NCBI RefSeq assembly: GCF_000732615.1
Contig: NZ_JPGL01000042.1
Coordinates: 1 to 64,000, forward strand
From: Burkholderia paludis
GTDB lineage: Bacteria > Pseudomonadota > Gammaproteobacteria > Burkholderiales > Burkholderiaceae
DNA: 64,000 nucleotides
Reading direction: 5' to 3'
The translations under genes and the position numbers were made by a program. Each line of letters begins with the position of its first letter. The stretch's first letter is position 1. The notes below the pieces were generated by a model. It was not told where the DNA came from, made no database searches, and saw only the letters and a program-made list of their open reading frames with translations. Below are positions 39,543-48,322 of this stretch, in pieces.

Positions 39543-40250
39543 TCAGCCTGCGGCACGCGCGAGCGCCTCGACGCGCCGTGCGACCTCGGTCGCGACCGGC
39601 CGGCCGCGCGCCGCGCGTCGATCGACGCGCTCGAGCGGCTTGCCGAGCCATTCGCCAACCTGCGCATCGAGCCCGCGCGCCGGATCGAGCACGGCGTCGA
39701 CGGCGCCCATCTGCACGAGATTGTCGAGCCCCGGCGCGAATACCGGGGTCGAGCGCGACATCGCCGTCAGCACGTCGATCGGCAGCTTCGTCACGCGCGA
39801 CATCGACGGCAGGTCCATCACTTCCGGCTCGGCGCCCGGCACCGCGAGCAGCGTGCGCGTCGCGAGCGCGGTCGCGATGAACGCGCCCGCGGCCGTGTGC
39901 CCGTACAGCACGCCGATCGTCCGGTGCCCGGCGAGATCGGCGTGCATCAGGCACTTCGCGAGATGCGACAGCCCCTCGTTCAAGCCGAGCAGTTCGTCGC
40001 GCTTGCTCATCCGCTGGCTGTCGCTGTCGACGAGTACGAGGATCGGCGTCGCCGCGCCGCGCTCGATCGTGCCGAGCACGTGCGACGCGAGGGTCAGCGC
40101 CTCGTCGATGCCGAACGGCAAGCGCTCGGCGACGCCGATCACGTCGACCCGCGTGCCGGCGAGTTCCGCGTGGCCGGTCAGCAGCCCGCCGGCGCGCGCG
40201 ATCGAATGGCCGTGGGGAAACAGCGAGGTCAGGACTTCATCGAGCGTCAT
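39543..40250 (-). CDS. mdcE: Malonate decarboxylase gamma subunit MdcE
   Basis: MdcE is the co-decarboxylase that pairs with MdcD to release CO2 from malonyl-ACP. The 235-aa protein has the carboxyltransferase/crotonase-like fold: PILVLVDSDSQRMSKRDELLG, VLYGHTAAGAFIATAL. Its start lies 14 bases inside the end of mdcD, so translation is likely coupled. Confidence 0.92.
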   Translation of the reverse strand: MTLDEVLTSLFPHGHSIARAGGLLTGHAELAGTRVDVIGVAERLPFGIDEALTLASHVLGTIERGAATPILVLVDSDSQRMSKRDELLGLNEGLSHLAKCLMHADLAGHRTIGVLYGHTAAGAFIATALATRTLLAVPGAEPEVMDLPSMSRVTKLPIDVLTAMSRSTPVFAPGLDNLVQMGAVDAVLDPARGLDAQVGEWLGKPLERVDRRAARGRPVATEVARRVEALARAAG

Positions 40251-41172
40251 GCTTGGGCTCCTGCAGTTGGTCGGCAAGCGCGGCGAACGCGTCGTCCGGC
40301 ATGCCCGGAATCGCTTCCGGCGCGGATGCGCCGAGCGCGCGCCACACGTCGAGCGCGTCCGCGCATCCGCCGAACCGCTCGACGCGCGCTTCGAGACGCG
40401 CCTGTTCCGCGCGCAGCATCGCCGCGTCGAACCGCGGCGCGCGGCCGATCAGCTCGAGCGCCGCCGCGCGGAACGCATCGGGCGTGTCGGCGACATAGCG
40501 GTCGACGCCGCCCGTCAGCCGCCGGTGCTTGCCGCCCATCGTGCGCCAGATCAACGCTCGGTCCTTCGCGTCGAATTCCTCGACGCCGCGATTGGTCTCG
40601 ATCACTTCGGGGCCCGACACGCTGATGCGCCCCTGCTCCGATACCGCGAGCGCCGAACAGCACGCGGCAAGCAGTCCGCCGCCGCCGTAGCAGCCCGCGC
40701 GTCCGCCGACCAGCCCGATCACCGGCACGCCGGCCGCCCGCGCGTCGACGAGCGCACGCATGATCTCGGCGATCGCGAGCTCGCCCGCGTTCGCTTCCTG
40801 CAGCCGCACGCCGCCCGTATCGAACAGGATCAGCACCGGCTTGCCGGCGTCGCGCGCGGCCCGCAGCAGCCCCGTGAGCTTCGCGCCGTGCACTTCGCCG
40901 AACGCGCCGCCCATGAAGCGGCCTTCCTGCGCGGCGACGAACACCGGGCGGCCGTCGAGCCGGCCGTGGCCGACCACCATTCCGTCGTCGAACTGCTGCG
41001 GCAGGTCGAACAGCGGCAGGTGCGGGCTCGTCACGCGCTCGGCCGGCCCGAGGAATTCGCTGAAGCTGCCCGCGTCGAGCAGCCCGTCGATGCGCTGCCG
41101 CGCCGACGCCTCGTACCAGCTCGCGCCGTTCGCGACGAACGCCGGCGCGTCGTGGATCGCGTCGCTCATCAT
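40237..41172 (-). CDS. mdcD: Malonate decarboxylase beta subunit MdcD
   Basis: MdcD is the main decarboxylase subunit, related to acetyl-CoA carboxylase beta. The 311-aa protein shows VGHGRLDGRPVFVAAQEGRF, LILFDTGGVRLQEANAGE, GLVGGRAGCYGGGGLLAACC and SGPEVIETNRGVEEFD, the expected acyl-ACP and oxyanion motifs. Two ATGs overlap the mdcC stop (41172 and 41169); the first is listed. Confidence 0.94.
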   Translation of the reverse strand: MMSDAIHDAPAFVANGASWYEASARQRIDGLLDAGSFSEFLGPAERVTSPHLPLFDLPQQFDDGMVVGHGRLDGRPVFVAAQEGRFMGGAFGEVHGAKLTGLLRAARDAGKPVLILFDTGGVRLQEANAGELAIAEIMRALVDARAAGVPVIGLVGGRAGCYGGGGLLAACCSALAVSEQGRISVSGPEVIETNRGVEEFDAKDRALIWRTMGGKHRRLTGGVDRYVADTPDAFRAAALELIGRAPRFDAAMLRAEQARLEARVERFGGCADALDVWRALGASAPEAIPGMPDDAFAALADQLQEPKHDAR

Positions 41173-41483
41173 GCGTCCCCCTCGATGGCGCGCACGGCCT
41201 GCGCGAGGCGCAGCGACACCATGTCGGGGCGCGCGCCGCCGTCGTTGATCGACAGCTTCAGGCCGCCCGGCGTGCGCCGCTCGACGAAATCCGCCACGAC
41301 GGCCTGCCATACCGCGCCGAAGCCGACCGCCGCGGTGCGAATGTCGATCTCGCATTCGTTGCCGGGCAGCACACGCTCGACGAGCACCTCGAGATTGCCG
41401 GACGCGACCACGCCGACGAGCGCCACGGCCTGCCCGCCCTTCGCGCGTTCGCGCGCGGTGAAGCGATAGTTCAACTGTTCCAT
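41169..41483 (-). CDS. mdcC: Malonate decarboxylase acyl carrier protein MdcC (delta)
   Basis: MdcC carries the acyl groups on a CoA-like prosthetic arm. The 104-aa protein contains ALVGVVASGNLEVLVE; the serine at residue 28 is the expected attachment site, followed by the GxLEVL pattern typical of the family. Ribosome site GGAAGAGGG precedes the ATG, 10 bases after the mdcA stop. Confidence 0.92.
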   Translation of the reverse strand: MEQLNYRFTARERAKGGQAVALVGVVASGNLEVLVERVLPGNECEIDIRTAAVGFGAVWQAVVADFVERRTPGGLKLSINDGGARPDMVSLRLAQAVRAIEGDA

Positions 41484-41493
41484 GCCCTCTTCC

Positions 41494-43140
41494 TTACCAG
41501 TTGCGGAACCGGGCCGGCGGCGCGTAGAGCCCGCCCGACCAGTGCACGAGATCCTTGATCGAGCGCGCGGCGAGCCAGCGGCGATCGGCGTCGAGCGGAT
41601 CGATGCCGAGATCCTCCGGGCGGCGGATCACGCCGCGCGCGCGCAACCGCTCGACCATCTTCCGGTCGCGGCCGCGGCCGATCTCCGTATAGCCGGCCAC
41701 GCCGCGGATCGCGTGCTCGCGCTCGTCCCTGTCGCGGCACATCAGCAGGTTCGCGATCCCTTCCTCGGTGACGATGTGCGTGACGTCGTCGCCGTAGACC
41801 ATGATCGGCGCGAGGTCGAGCTGCAGCTTGTCGGCGAGCTTCAGCGCATCGAGCTGCTCGACGAACATCGGCACGTTCTTGTCGCCGAACGTCTCGCCGA
41901 TCTGCACCACGAGCTTGCGGCCGCGCCTGAGCGGCGCCGGCGTGTCGGGGTCGGCTTCCGCGCCGGCCTTCAGCCACGGCTCGCTCGGATGGCGCCGGCC
42001 GCGCGCGTCGCTGCCCATGTTCGGCGCGCCGCCGAAGCCGGCGATCCGCTCCGCGGTGACCGTCGACGAATGGCCGGACAGGTCGATCTGCAGCGTCGAG
42101 CCGATGAACATGTCGCACGCATAGAGGCCGGCCGTCTGGCAGAACGCGCGGTTCGAACGCAGCGAGCCGTCGGGGCCCGTGAACCACACGTCGGAGCGCG
42201 CGCGAATGTAGTCGTCCATCCCGACCTCGGAGCCGAAGCAATGGATCTGCTCGACCCAGCCCGACTCGATCGCGGGAATCAGCGTCGGGTGCGGATTGAG
42301 CGCCCAGTGCGTGCAGACCTTGCCCTTCAGCCCGAGCTTCTCGCCGTAGGTCGGCAGCAGCAGCTCGATCGCGGCGGTGTTGAAACCGATCCCGTGGTTC
42401 AGCCGCCGGATGCCGTACGGCTCGTAGATGCCCTTGATCGCGAGCATCGCGGTGAGGATCTGCGTTTCGGTGATCGCGGCCGGATCGCGCGTGAACAGCG
42501 GCTCGACGTAGAACGGCCGGCCGGCCTCGACGACGAAATGCACGCGATCGCCGGGAATGTCGACGCGCGGCACCTTGTCGACGATGCGGTCGACCTGCGC
42601 GATCACGATGCCGTCCTTGAATGCGGTGGCCTCGACGACGGTCGGCGTGTCCTCGGTGTTCGGCCCCGTGTACAGGTTGCCGTCGCGATCGGCGCTGACC
42701 GCCGCGATCAGCGCGACCTGCGGCGTGAGGTCGATGAAGTAGCGCGCGAACAGCTCGAGATAGGTATGCACCGCGCCGAGCGCGATCCTGCCGCCGAACA
42801 GCAGCTTCGCGATCCGCTGCGACTGGGGGCCCGAATACGCGAAGTCGAGACGCTTCGCGATGCCGCGCTCGAACACGTCGAGATGCTCGGGCAGCACGAC
42901 GCCCGACTGCACCATGTGCAGATCGTGGATCTTCGCGCTGTCGACGTCGGCAAGCGCCGTCGCGAGCAGGTCGGCCTGCTTCTGGTTGTCGCCTTCGAGG
43001 CACACGCGGTCGCCGGGCCGCAGCACCGCTTCGAGCAGCGCGACGGCGTCGCGCGCATCGACCCGCTTGCCTTGCGCATGCGCCGCGCCGGCTGCGAGGC
43101 GTGCATCGCGCGCCTGACGCGCGTGATTCCATCCCGTCAT
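41494..43140 (-). CDS. mdcA: Malonate decarboxylase alpha subunit MdcA
   Basis: MdcA swaps malonate for acetate on the ACP (acetyl-S-ACP:malonate ACP transferase). The 548-aa protein shows the family's VCLEGDNQKQADLLA near the start, YTGPNTEDTPTVVEATAFK, NHGIGFNTAAIELLLPTYGE, GSTLQIDLSGHSSTVTAERI and GFGGAPNMGSD. Length is normal. It follows mdcM by 132 bases, so the transporter genes may have partly separate control. Confidence 0.95.
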   Translation of the reverse strand: MTGWNHARQARDARLAAGAAHAQGKRVDARDAVALLEAVLRPGDRVCLEGDNQKQADLLATALADVDSAKIHDLHMVQSGVVLPEHLDVFERGIAKRLDFAYSGPQSQRIAKLLFGGRIALGAVHTYLELFARYFIDLTPQVALIAAVSADRDGNLYTGPNTEDTPTVVEATAFKDGIVIAQVDRIVDKVPRVDIPGDRVHFVVEAGRPFYVEPLFTRDPAAITETQILTAMLAIKGIYEPYGIRRLNHGIGFNTAAIELLLPTYGEKLGLKGKVCTHWALNPHPTLIPAIESGWVEQIHCFGSEVGMDDYIRARSDVWFTGPDGSLRSNRAFCQTAGLYACDMFIGSTLQIDLSGHSSTVTAERIAGFGGAPNMGSDARGRRHPSEPWLKAGAEADPDTPAPLRRGRKLVVQIGETFGDKNVPMFVEQLDALKLADKLQLDLAPIMVYGDDVTHIVTEEGIANLLMCRDRDEREHAIRGVAGYTEIGRGRDRKMVERLRARGVIRRPEDLGIDPLDADRRWLAARSIKDLVHWSGGLYAPPARFRNW

Positions 43141-43272
43141 GAACAGTTCTCCCGCTTCGATGGTTCAGCGGCATTCTAAGCCTGACGCCGCCGCCGATTG
43201 ATGATGTTGACGAATGTGACTCAGAGGACGCCGCGATGGATGCGGCCCGCGCGCGGGCCGACCCGCGCCGGC

Positions 43273-44040
43273 CTATCCGCCGACCAGCGCGCGCGTCGTG
43301 AAGAACAGCACCGACGGGCCGAGCAGGCAGCCCACGCCGGTGTGGAACGTCGCGACCAGCGCGCCGTACGGGACGAGCCGGCGATCGGTCGCGGCAAGGC
43401 CCGCGCTCACGCCGCTGACGGTGCCGGCCAGGCCGCCGAAGATCATCGCGGAACGCGGCGTCTTCAGGCCCATGAAGCCGGCCGCGACCGGCGTGCCGAC
43501 CATCACGATGATCGCCTTCACGAGCCCGGTCGCGATGCTGAGCGCGATCACGTCGGAGCTTGCGCCGATCGCCGCGCCCGTGACGGGCCCGACGATGTAG
43601 GTGACGGCGCCCGCGCCGATGGTCGTCATGCTGACCGCGTCGGTGTAGCCGAACGCGCGCGCGATGCACGCACCGACGATGAACGGCAGCACGGTGCCGA
43701 GCAGCAGCGACACCACGCCGACGAGCCCGGCCTTGCGCGCCTCGGCCGGCTGCACTTCGAACGCAGTCGCGACGATCGCGAAATCGCGCAGCATCGCGCC
43801 GCCCATCAGGCCGACGCCCGCGAACAGCGGCACGTCGGCGATCCCTTTCTCGCCGCCGGTGAACGCGCCGCCGGCATACGCGAGCGCAAGACCGATCACG
43901 ATCGCGATCGCGGAGCCGTGCACGCGGCCGAACGTGAGCTTGCGCGACGCGATCGACGACAGCCACATGATCAGGCCGACCAGCGCGAACGACGCGACGA
44001 GCCCGTTGTGGGCGACGGTTTTTTCGAGCATCTGCAGCAT
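43273..44040 (-). CDS. mdcM: Malonate transporter subunit MadM/MdcM
   Basis: MadM and MadL together import malonate, probably with sodium or protons. The 255-aa protein has about eight to nine hydrophobic helices (GLVASFALVGLIMWL, GSAIAIVIGLALAYAGGAF, AGLVGVVSLLLGTVLPFIVG). I start at ATG 44040, with GGAGG 5 bases upstream; an ATG at 44055 overlaps the mdcL stop as ATGA but has no ribosome site of its own. Confidence 0.9.
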   Translation of the reverse strand: MLQMLEKTVAHNGLVASFALVGLIMWLSSIASRKLTFGRVHGSAIAIVIGLALAYAGGAFTGGEKGIADVPLFAGVGLMGGAMLRDFAIVATAFEVQPAEARKAGLVGVVSLLLGTVLPFIVGACIARAFGYTDAVSMTTIGAGAVTYIVGPVTGAAIGASSDVIALSIATGLVKAIIVMVGTPVAAGFMGLKTPRSAMIFGGLAGTVSGVSAGLAATDRRLVPYGALVATFHTGVGCLLGPSVLFFTTRALVGG

Positions 44041-44051
44041 GGCGGCCTCCG

Positions 44052-44447
44052 TCATTGTTCGTCGAATTGCGGCACGCCCGCGAAGGCCGTGTCGTCGCGC
44101 CCGGTGCGCACGAGTACCGCGATGCAGCAGGCGCAGATCGCGACCGCGCCGACGGCGGCCAGCAGCGCGACCGGCCCGCCCTTCAGCGCGGCGACGACGT
44201 TCTGGTTCGCGGCCATCGCGACGACGACCGGAATGTACATCGCGCCCCAGAAGCCGACGCCCGCCTCGGTCTCCTTCGGCAGCCAGCCGCGGCGGTGCAG
44301 CCACAGGCGCAGGCAGATCAGCAGCAACATCGCGATGCCGACGCCGCCGACGTTGGTCTTCACGCCGATCGCGCTGCCCAGCAGGTCGCCGAGGAACAGC
44401 CCGGCCAGATGGCAGAACGCCAGCAGCGCGGTTCCGTAGATGATCAT
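44052..44447 (-). CDS. mdcL: Malonate transporter subunit MadL/MdcL
   Basis: The 131-aa MadL protein has four membrane helices and the family's VKTNVGGVGIAMLLLI and GFWGAMYIPVVVAMAANQNV. GGAG lies 7 bases before the ATG. It is the first gene of the mdc operon, facing the divergent regulator across 328 bases. Confidence 0.92.
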   Translation of the reverse strand: MIIYGTALLAFCHLAGLFLGDLLGSAIGVKTNVGGVGIAMLLLICLRLWLHRRGWLPKETEAGVGFWGAMYIPVVVAMAANQNVVAALKGGPVALLAAVGAVAICACCIAVLVRTGRDDTAFAGVPQFDEQ

Positions 44448-44775
44448 GAGTCGTCTCCAGTCTCTTCGTGACGGGCGCCGGACGCGTGCAGGAACCGGGC
44501 CGGCACGCCGATCCCGTGCGCGGACTGTCTCCTGCGGCGGTGCGCCGCTGCCCGGCGGCCCGTCGTGCGGGTGCGTTCTCGGGCGGTCGATGGAATGATG
44601 CGGTTTCGGGCCGGACGCCGGATGCCGTAGACTGACCGATGCAGCCGCCGGCACGACGCGCCCCGCGCGCCCCGCTTGCGCCCCGTTGCGGGACGCACCG
44701 GGGCGTGATCCGATACTAGCGCCGCGCGCTCCGGCCATTTATGAAGTTGTCGAAACCGATTCAGTGGATTTAGCA
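44448..44775. other. Divergent control region between mdcL and mdcR
   Basis: This 328-base gap must hold the promoters of the mdc operon and of its LysR regulator. A weak inverted repeat, TGAA (44742-44745) with TTCA (44760-44763), just before mdcR could be a LysR site, but I see no strong -35/-10 pair or clear T-N11-A palindrome. No gene is supported here. Confidence 0.45.
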
Positions 44776-45624
44776 ATGCGTCCGTTACCGCCCGAGCTGC
44801 TGCGCAGCTTCGTCGCCGTCGCCCAGTCCGGCAGCTTCACGGCCGCGTCCGAGCGCGTGAGCCTGTCGCAGTCGACCGTCAGCCAGCACATCCGCCGCCT
44901 GGAGGAACTGCTCGACCGGCCGCTCTTCGAGCGCGATACGCGCAACGTGCACCTGTCGCGGCACGGCGACGCGCTGTTCCGCTACGCGGTGCGCATCCTC
45001 GAGCTGATGGACGAAGCCGTCACGTCGGTGTGCGGGCCGCCGCTGTCGGGCAAGGTGCGGCTCGCGATGTCGGAGGATTTCGCGTCGGCGCACCTGACGG
45101 CCGCGCTCGCCAGCTTCGTGCAGCGCAACCCGGAAGTCGAGCTCGCGATCTCGACCGGCCTGTCGGGCGACCTGTTCGACGCGCTCGACGAAGGGCGGCA
45201 CGATCTCGTGTTCGCGAAGCGCATCGCGGGCAGCCGGCGCGGCCGCGTGATCCGCAGCGAGCCGCTGTACTGGTGCACGGGCCCCGATTCGCCGATCACC
45301 GGCCACGAGGCCGTGCTGCCGCTCGCGATGCATCCGGAGCCGAGCGTGTCGCGCCGCCGCGTGCTCGAATCGCTCGAGGCCGTCGGGCGGCCGTACCGGA
45401 TCGCGGTCGTGAGCAGCAGCGTCGCGGTGTTGCGCGCGGCCGCGAGCGCGGGGCTCGGCGTCAGCGCGTTCGCCGGCTACGTGATCCCGGCCGGGCTCGC
45501 GCGGCTCGACGCGGGGCTGCCCGAACTCGGCGAACTCGAATACGTGATCGACCGGCCGGCGGCCGCGTCGCGCTCGACGCTCGCGCTCGAAGCCACGCTG
45601 ATCGCGGCGGCCTCGGAGTTGTAA
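44776..45624 (+). CDS. mdcR: LysR-type regulator of the malonate decarboxylase genes
   Basis: A 282-aa LysR regulator with an N-terminal winged HTH (LLRSFVAVAQSGSFTAASERV, LSQSTVSQHIRRLEELL) and a substrate-binding effector domain from about residue 90. Divergent placement from mdcL makes it the probable malonate-responsive activator. ATG 44776 fits the family; the frame open to 44686 adds unrelated residues. Confidence 0.88.
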   Translation: MRPLPPELLRSFVAVAQSGSFTAASERVSLSQSTVSQHIRRLEELLDRPLFERDTRNVHLSRHGDALFRYAVRILELMDEAVTSVCGPPLSGKVRLAMSEDFASAHLTAALASFVQRNPEVELAISTGLSGDLFDALDEGRHDLVFAKRIAGSRRGRVIRSEPLYWCTGPDSPITGHEAVLPLAMHPEPSVSRRRVLESLEAVGRPYRIAVVSSSVAVLRAAASAGLGVSAFAGYVIPAGLARLDAGLPELGELEYVIDRPAAASRSTLALEATLIAAASEL

Positions 45625-45778
45625 CCGCGGCAGGCGCGCCGCCCGCGCGCGAACTGACAGCTCTGCCCGGAACGCGTCATCGTCCGCGCAGCACCCGCTC
45701 GCGACAATGGAACCCATCGGAACGCACGGCCCGCCGCCGCGCGCATCCGGTGCCTCGTTCCATTGACCGGAGTACGCC

Positions 45779-46060
45779 ATGAACATCTTGCGATTCGCCG
45801 TCGCGACCGCCGCCGCCGCGCTGCTTTCCCCCGCCTTCGCCCAGACGACCGACGCCGCGGCGCCCGAGCAGGGACTGACCCGCGCGCAAGTCATCGACCA
45901 GCTCAAGCAGGCCTATCTGAACGGCGAACTGCCGACGAACGACGGCAACTATCCGCCGAGCGACGCGACACGCGCGCGCAACCGCGAACTCGTGCAGGCC
46001 GAGAATCCCCCGTGGCTCGCACAGGCGCCGCAGGCACCGCAAACGGCGGCGCAGCAGTAA
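45779..46060 (+). CDS. Small DUF4148-type periplasmic protein
   Basis: The 93-aa precursor has a signal peptide cut after AFA (ATAAAALLSPAFA) and a LTRAQVIDQLKQAYLNGELP segment typical of the DUF4148 family, which is abundant in Burkholderia and without known function. The C-terminus is rich in Q, A and P. GGAG precedes the ATG. Single gene. Confidence 0.75.
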   Translation: MNILRFAVATAAAALLSPAFAQTTDAAAPEQGLTRAQVIDQLKQAYLNGELPTNDGNYPPSDATRARNRELVQAENPPWLAQAPQAPQTAAQQ

Positions 46061-46099
46061 GCAGCCGCAGGCTCGCCGGGTCGCTGCGCTGCGGCTCGA

Positions 46100-47017
46100 T
46101 CAGGGCAGGAAGCTGCGCCGCCGCGCGTCGATCAGCTCGACGAGCAGCCGGTCGCGCTCGGCCGCGAGTTCCTGCATCGACCGCTCGCCCTGGATCGTGT
46201 GCAATTCGTCGTTCAGCTGGCGATCGACGGCCGGATCGAACGACGGCGTGCCGAGGTCGTCCCACCAGCTCGTGATCGGCCCCGACAGGTGCTCGAGAAA
46301 GTGCGCGATCCCGCCCGCGCCGCCGCCGAGGTGATAGGTCAGGCACTGCCCCATCAGCCCCCAGCGCAGGCCGGGGCCCCATGCGACGGCCTTGTCCGCA
46401 TCGGCGACACTCACGACGCCTTCGCCGACGAGGTGATACACCTCGCGGAACAGCGCGGCCGCCAGCCGGTTCGCGACGTGCCCGGTCATCTCCTTGTTGA
46501 GGACGATCGTCTGCTTGCCGAGCGCATCGTAGAACGCCTTCACGCGCGCAATCACGTCCCGGCCGGTTGCGTCTCCGCCGACCAGCTCGACGAGCGGAAT
46601 CAGGTGCGGCGGATTGAACGGATGCGCGATCAGGCACCGTTCGGGATGCTTCGCGCACGCGGTCTGGATGTCCGACATTTTCAGGCCCGACGAACTCGAC
46701 GCGATCGGCACGTGCGCGGGCAGCACGTCATCCATCTGCCGGTACAGCTCACGCTTCAGATCGAGCCGCTCCGGGCCGTTCTCCTGCACGAAGTCGACAC
46801 CGTCGAGCGCGCGCGCCAGATCGGCGTCGAACGACAGCCGCGCGGACAGCCCCGCCGCCCGCTCGCCCAGAAACGCGGCCAGCGCGTCGCGCAGCCGCGC
46901 GTCGGCCTGCGGTGCCGGATCCGTCGCGACGACGTCGAAGCCCTGCGTCAGATAGAAAGCTGCCCAGCTCGCGCCGATCACGCCGGCGCCGACGATCGCG
47001 ATGCGTCGAATGTCCAT
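46100..47017 (-). CDS. 3-hydroxyacyl-CoA dehydrogenase family enzyme (L-carnitine dehydrogenase-like)
   Basis: A 305-aa NAD-dependent dehydrogenase: Rossmann loop AIVGAGVIGASWAAFYL, ENGPERLDLKRELY, catalytic region SSSSGLKMSDIQ and AHPFNPPHLIPLVELV, and C-terminal GHVANRLAAALFREVYHLV. The pattern is that of the lambda-crystallin/L-carnitine dehydrogenase branch rather than fatty-acid HADs. Substrate could be L-carnitine, 3-hydroxybutyryl-CoA or gulonate; no carnitine genes lie nearby. ATG 47017 starts right at the Rossmann strand. Confidence 0.82.
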   Translation of the reverse strand: MDIRRIAIVGAGVIGASWAAFYLTQGFDVVATDPAPQADARLRDALAAFLGERAAGLSARLSFDADLARALDGVDFVQENGPERLDLKRELYRQMDDVLPAHVPIASSSSGLKMSDIQTACAKHPERCLIAHPFNPPHLIPLVELVGGDATGRDVIARVKAFYDALGKQTIVLNKEMTGHVANRLAAALFREVYHLVGEGVVSVADADKAVAWGPGLRWGLMGQCLTYHLGGGAGGIAHFLEHLSGPITSWWDDLGTPSFDPAVDRQLNDELHTIQGERSMQELAAERDRLLVELIDARRRSFLP

Positions 47018-47109
47018 GGTTGTCCCGTGTAGTTGGTCTGCGGATGGTGCGGCGGCGATTGTCGCATCGAATCCCGCGCGGATGCATTGACGCAGATTGC
47101 ACATGCCCT

Positions 47110-47137
47110 CTTGAAATGCGTCGCGGCGGCCACTAAT
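47110..47137 (+). promoter_or_regulatory. Sigma32-type heat-shock promoter of the hsp20 pair
   Basis: CTTGAAA (47110-47116) is a perfect sigma32 -35 element; after 13 bases CCACTAAT (47130-47137) resembles the -10 consensus. It lies 127 bases before the first hsp20 ATG. Confidence 0.7.
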
Positions 47138-47241
47138 TACAGGGCGTCGGGCAGTGCGTCATGCCACGCGCCGCCCCCGTATCGACCCCGTGGAGTCACC
47201 GTCGCGCCCGCCGCAGGCGTCGCGCCGTCACGTCTCCCGCG

Positions 47242-47256
47242 TTCCCTGTTCAGGAG
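47242..47256 (+). promoter_or_regulatory. Possible hairpin covering the hsp20 ribosome site
   Basis: TTCC (47242-47245) can pair with GGAG (47253-47256), masking the AGGAGG ribosome site of the first hsp20 gene. Such short, weak hairpins act as RNA thermometers in many hsp20 leaders. The stem is only four pairs, so this is tentative. Confidence 0.35.
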
Positions 47257-47263
47257 GACCAAC

Positions 47264-47704
47264 ATGAGCGGTATCCATTTCGGCAACGACCTGTTCGACG
47301 AATTCGCCCGCGTGCAGCGGCAGGTGGCGAACCTGCTCGGCGACCGCCCGTCCGGCATCCGCGCGGTGCGGCCCGGTGCCTTTCCCGCGCTCAACGTCGG
47401 CGCCACCGACGAGGCCATCGAGATCGTCGCGTTCGCGCCCGGCATGGCCGCGGCCGATTTCGACGTGTCGATCGACAAGGACCTGCTGACGATCAGCGGC
47501 GAGCGCAAGCCCGCGCCGCGCGGCGAAGGCGACGATCTGCGCACGTATGCACAGGAGCGCTTTCACGGCGCGTTCCGCCGTGTCGTCGAGCTGCCGCGGG
47601 ATGCGGACCCCGACCAGGTCAGCGCCCGCTATGAAAACGGCTGCCTGCTGATCCGCGTCGGCCGGCGCGAGGCATCGAAGCCGCATTCGATTACCGTTCA
47701 ATAA
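47264..47704 (+). CDS. Hsp20 small heat-shock protein (first of pair)
   Basis: A 146-aa alpha-crystallin-domain chaperone that holds unfolding proteins in the cytosol. The domain runs from about residue 42 (ALNVGATDEAIEIVAFAPGM) to 140 and includes the DLLTISGERK strand and the conserved C-terminal YENGCLLIRVGR. N-terminal FGNDLFDEFARVQRQV is the usual amphipathic start. The C-terminal I-x-I/V motif is HSITV. AGGAGG precedes the ATG. A second hsp20 follows after 16 bases. Confidence 0.94.
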   Translation: MSGIHFGNDLFDEFARVQRQVANLLGDRPSGIRAVRPGAFPALNVGATDEAIEIVAFAPGMAAADFDVSIDKDLLTISGERKPAPRGEGDDLRTYAQERFHGAFRRVVELPRDADPDQVSARYENGCLLIRVGRREASKPHSITVQ

Positions 47705-47720
47705 TATTCAGGATACCGAC

Positions 47721-48131
47721 ATGAATACGAACCCGACCCTGGCCGAACGCCGCCCGAACGTCGTTCACTCCGCCGCCGCCGAAGCCGCGCGCCGGCCCAC
47801 GATCACGCCGGCCGTCGACATCGTCGAGAACGCACTCGGCGTCACGCTGCGGGCCGACCTGCCCGGCGTGCCGCGCGAGAACCTCGACGTGAAGGTGCAC
47901 GACAACACGCTGACGATCGAAGCCGACACGCACCTCGACACGCCGGCCGACCTGCGCGTCCGTCACGCCGAAGTCCGCGCGACGCGTTATGCACGGTCGT
48001 TCGTGCTGAGCCCCGACCTCGACACGTCGCGGATCGATGCGAACCTGCGCGACGGCGTGCTGACCGTGACGATTCCGCGCCGCGAGGAAACGCGTCCGCG
48101 CCGCATCGACGTGACGGCCGGCAACGCGTAA
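47721..48131 (+). CDS. Hsp20 small heat-shock protein (second of pair)
   Basis: A 136-aa class partner of the preceding protein, with alpha-crystallin motifs AVDIVENALGVTLRADLPGV, DVKVHDNTLTIEA, and LRDGVLTVTIPRRE; the C-terminal RRIDV tail mimics the oligomer-linking I-x-I motif. Two unequal Hsp20 proteins in tandem usually form hetero-oligomers. Same operon and promoter as the first copy. Confidence 0.94.
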   Translation: MNTNPTLAERRPNVVHSAAAEAARRPTITPAVDIVENALGVTLRADLPGVPRENLDVKVHDNTLTIEADTHLDTPADLRVRHAEVRATRYARSFVLSPDLDTSRIDANLRDGVLTVTIPRREETRPRRIDVTAGNA

Positions 48132-48164
48132 GCGCGCGCAGCCATCTCCCCGCTCCGCATGAAA

Positions 48165-48194
48165 ATGCCCCGCCGGACGTCGTCGGTGGGGCAT
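48165..48194 (+). terminator. Hairpin after the hsp20 operon
   Basis: ATGCCCCGCCG (48165-48175) pairs with CGGTGGGGCAT (48184-48194) over 11 positions including one G-U, with an 8-base loop. No T tract follows, so it is either a weak terminator or a 3'-end stabiliser. Confidence 0.5.
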
Positions 48195-48322
48195 GGTGTA
48201 TCGGCGACATCACCGCGATGCGCGACGGGGCATGCCGGTTGCCCGCTCGTCCGCGCGGGCATGCCACCGGCAAGGCCGGCCGCTCCGGTTCCGATCCGGG
48301 GCCCATCGGACTGCCGACGCCG

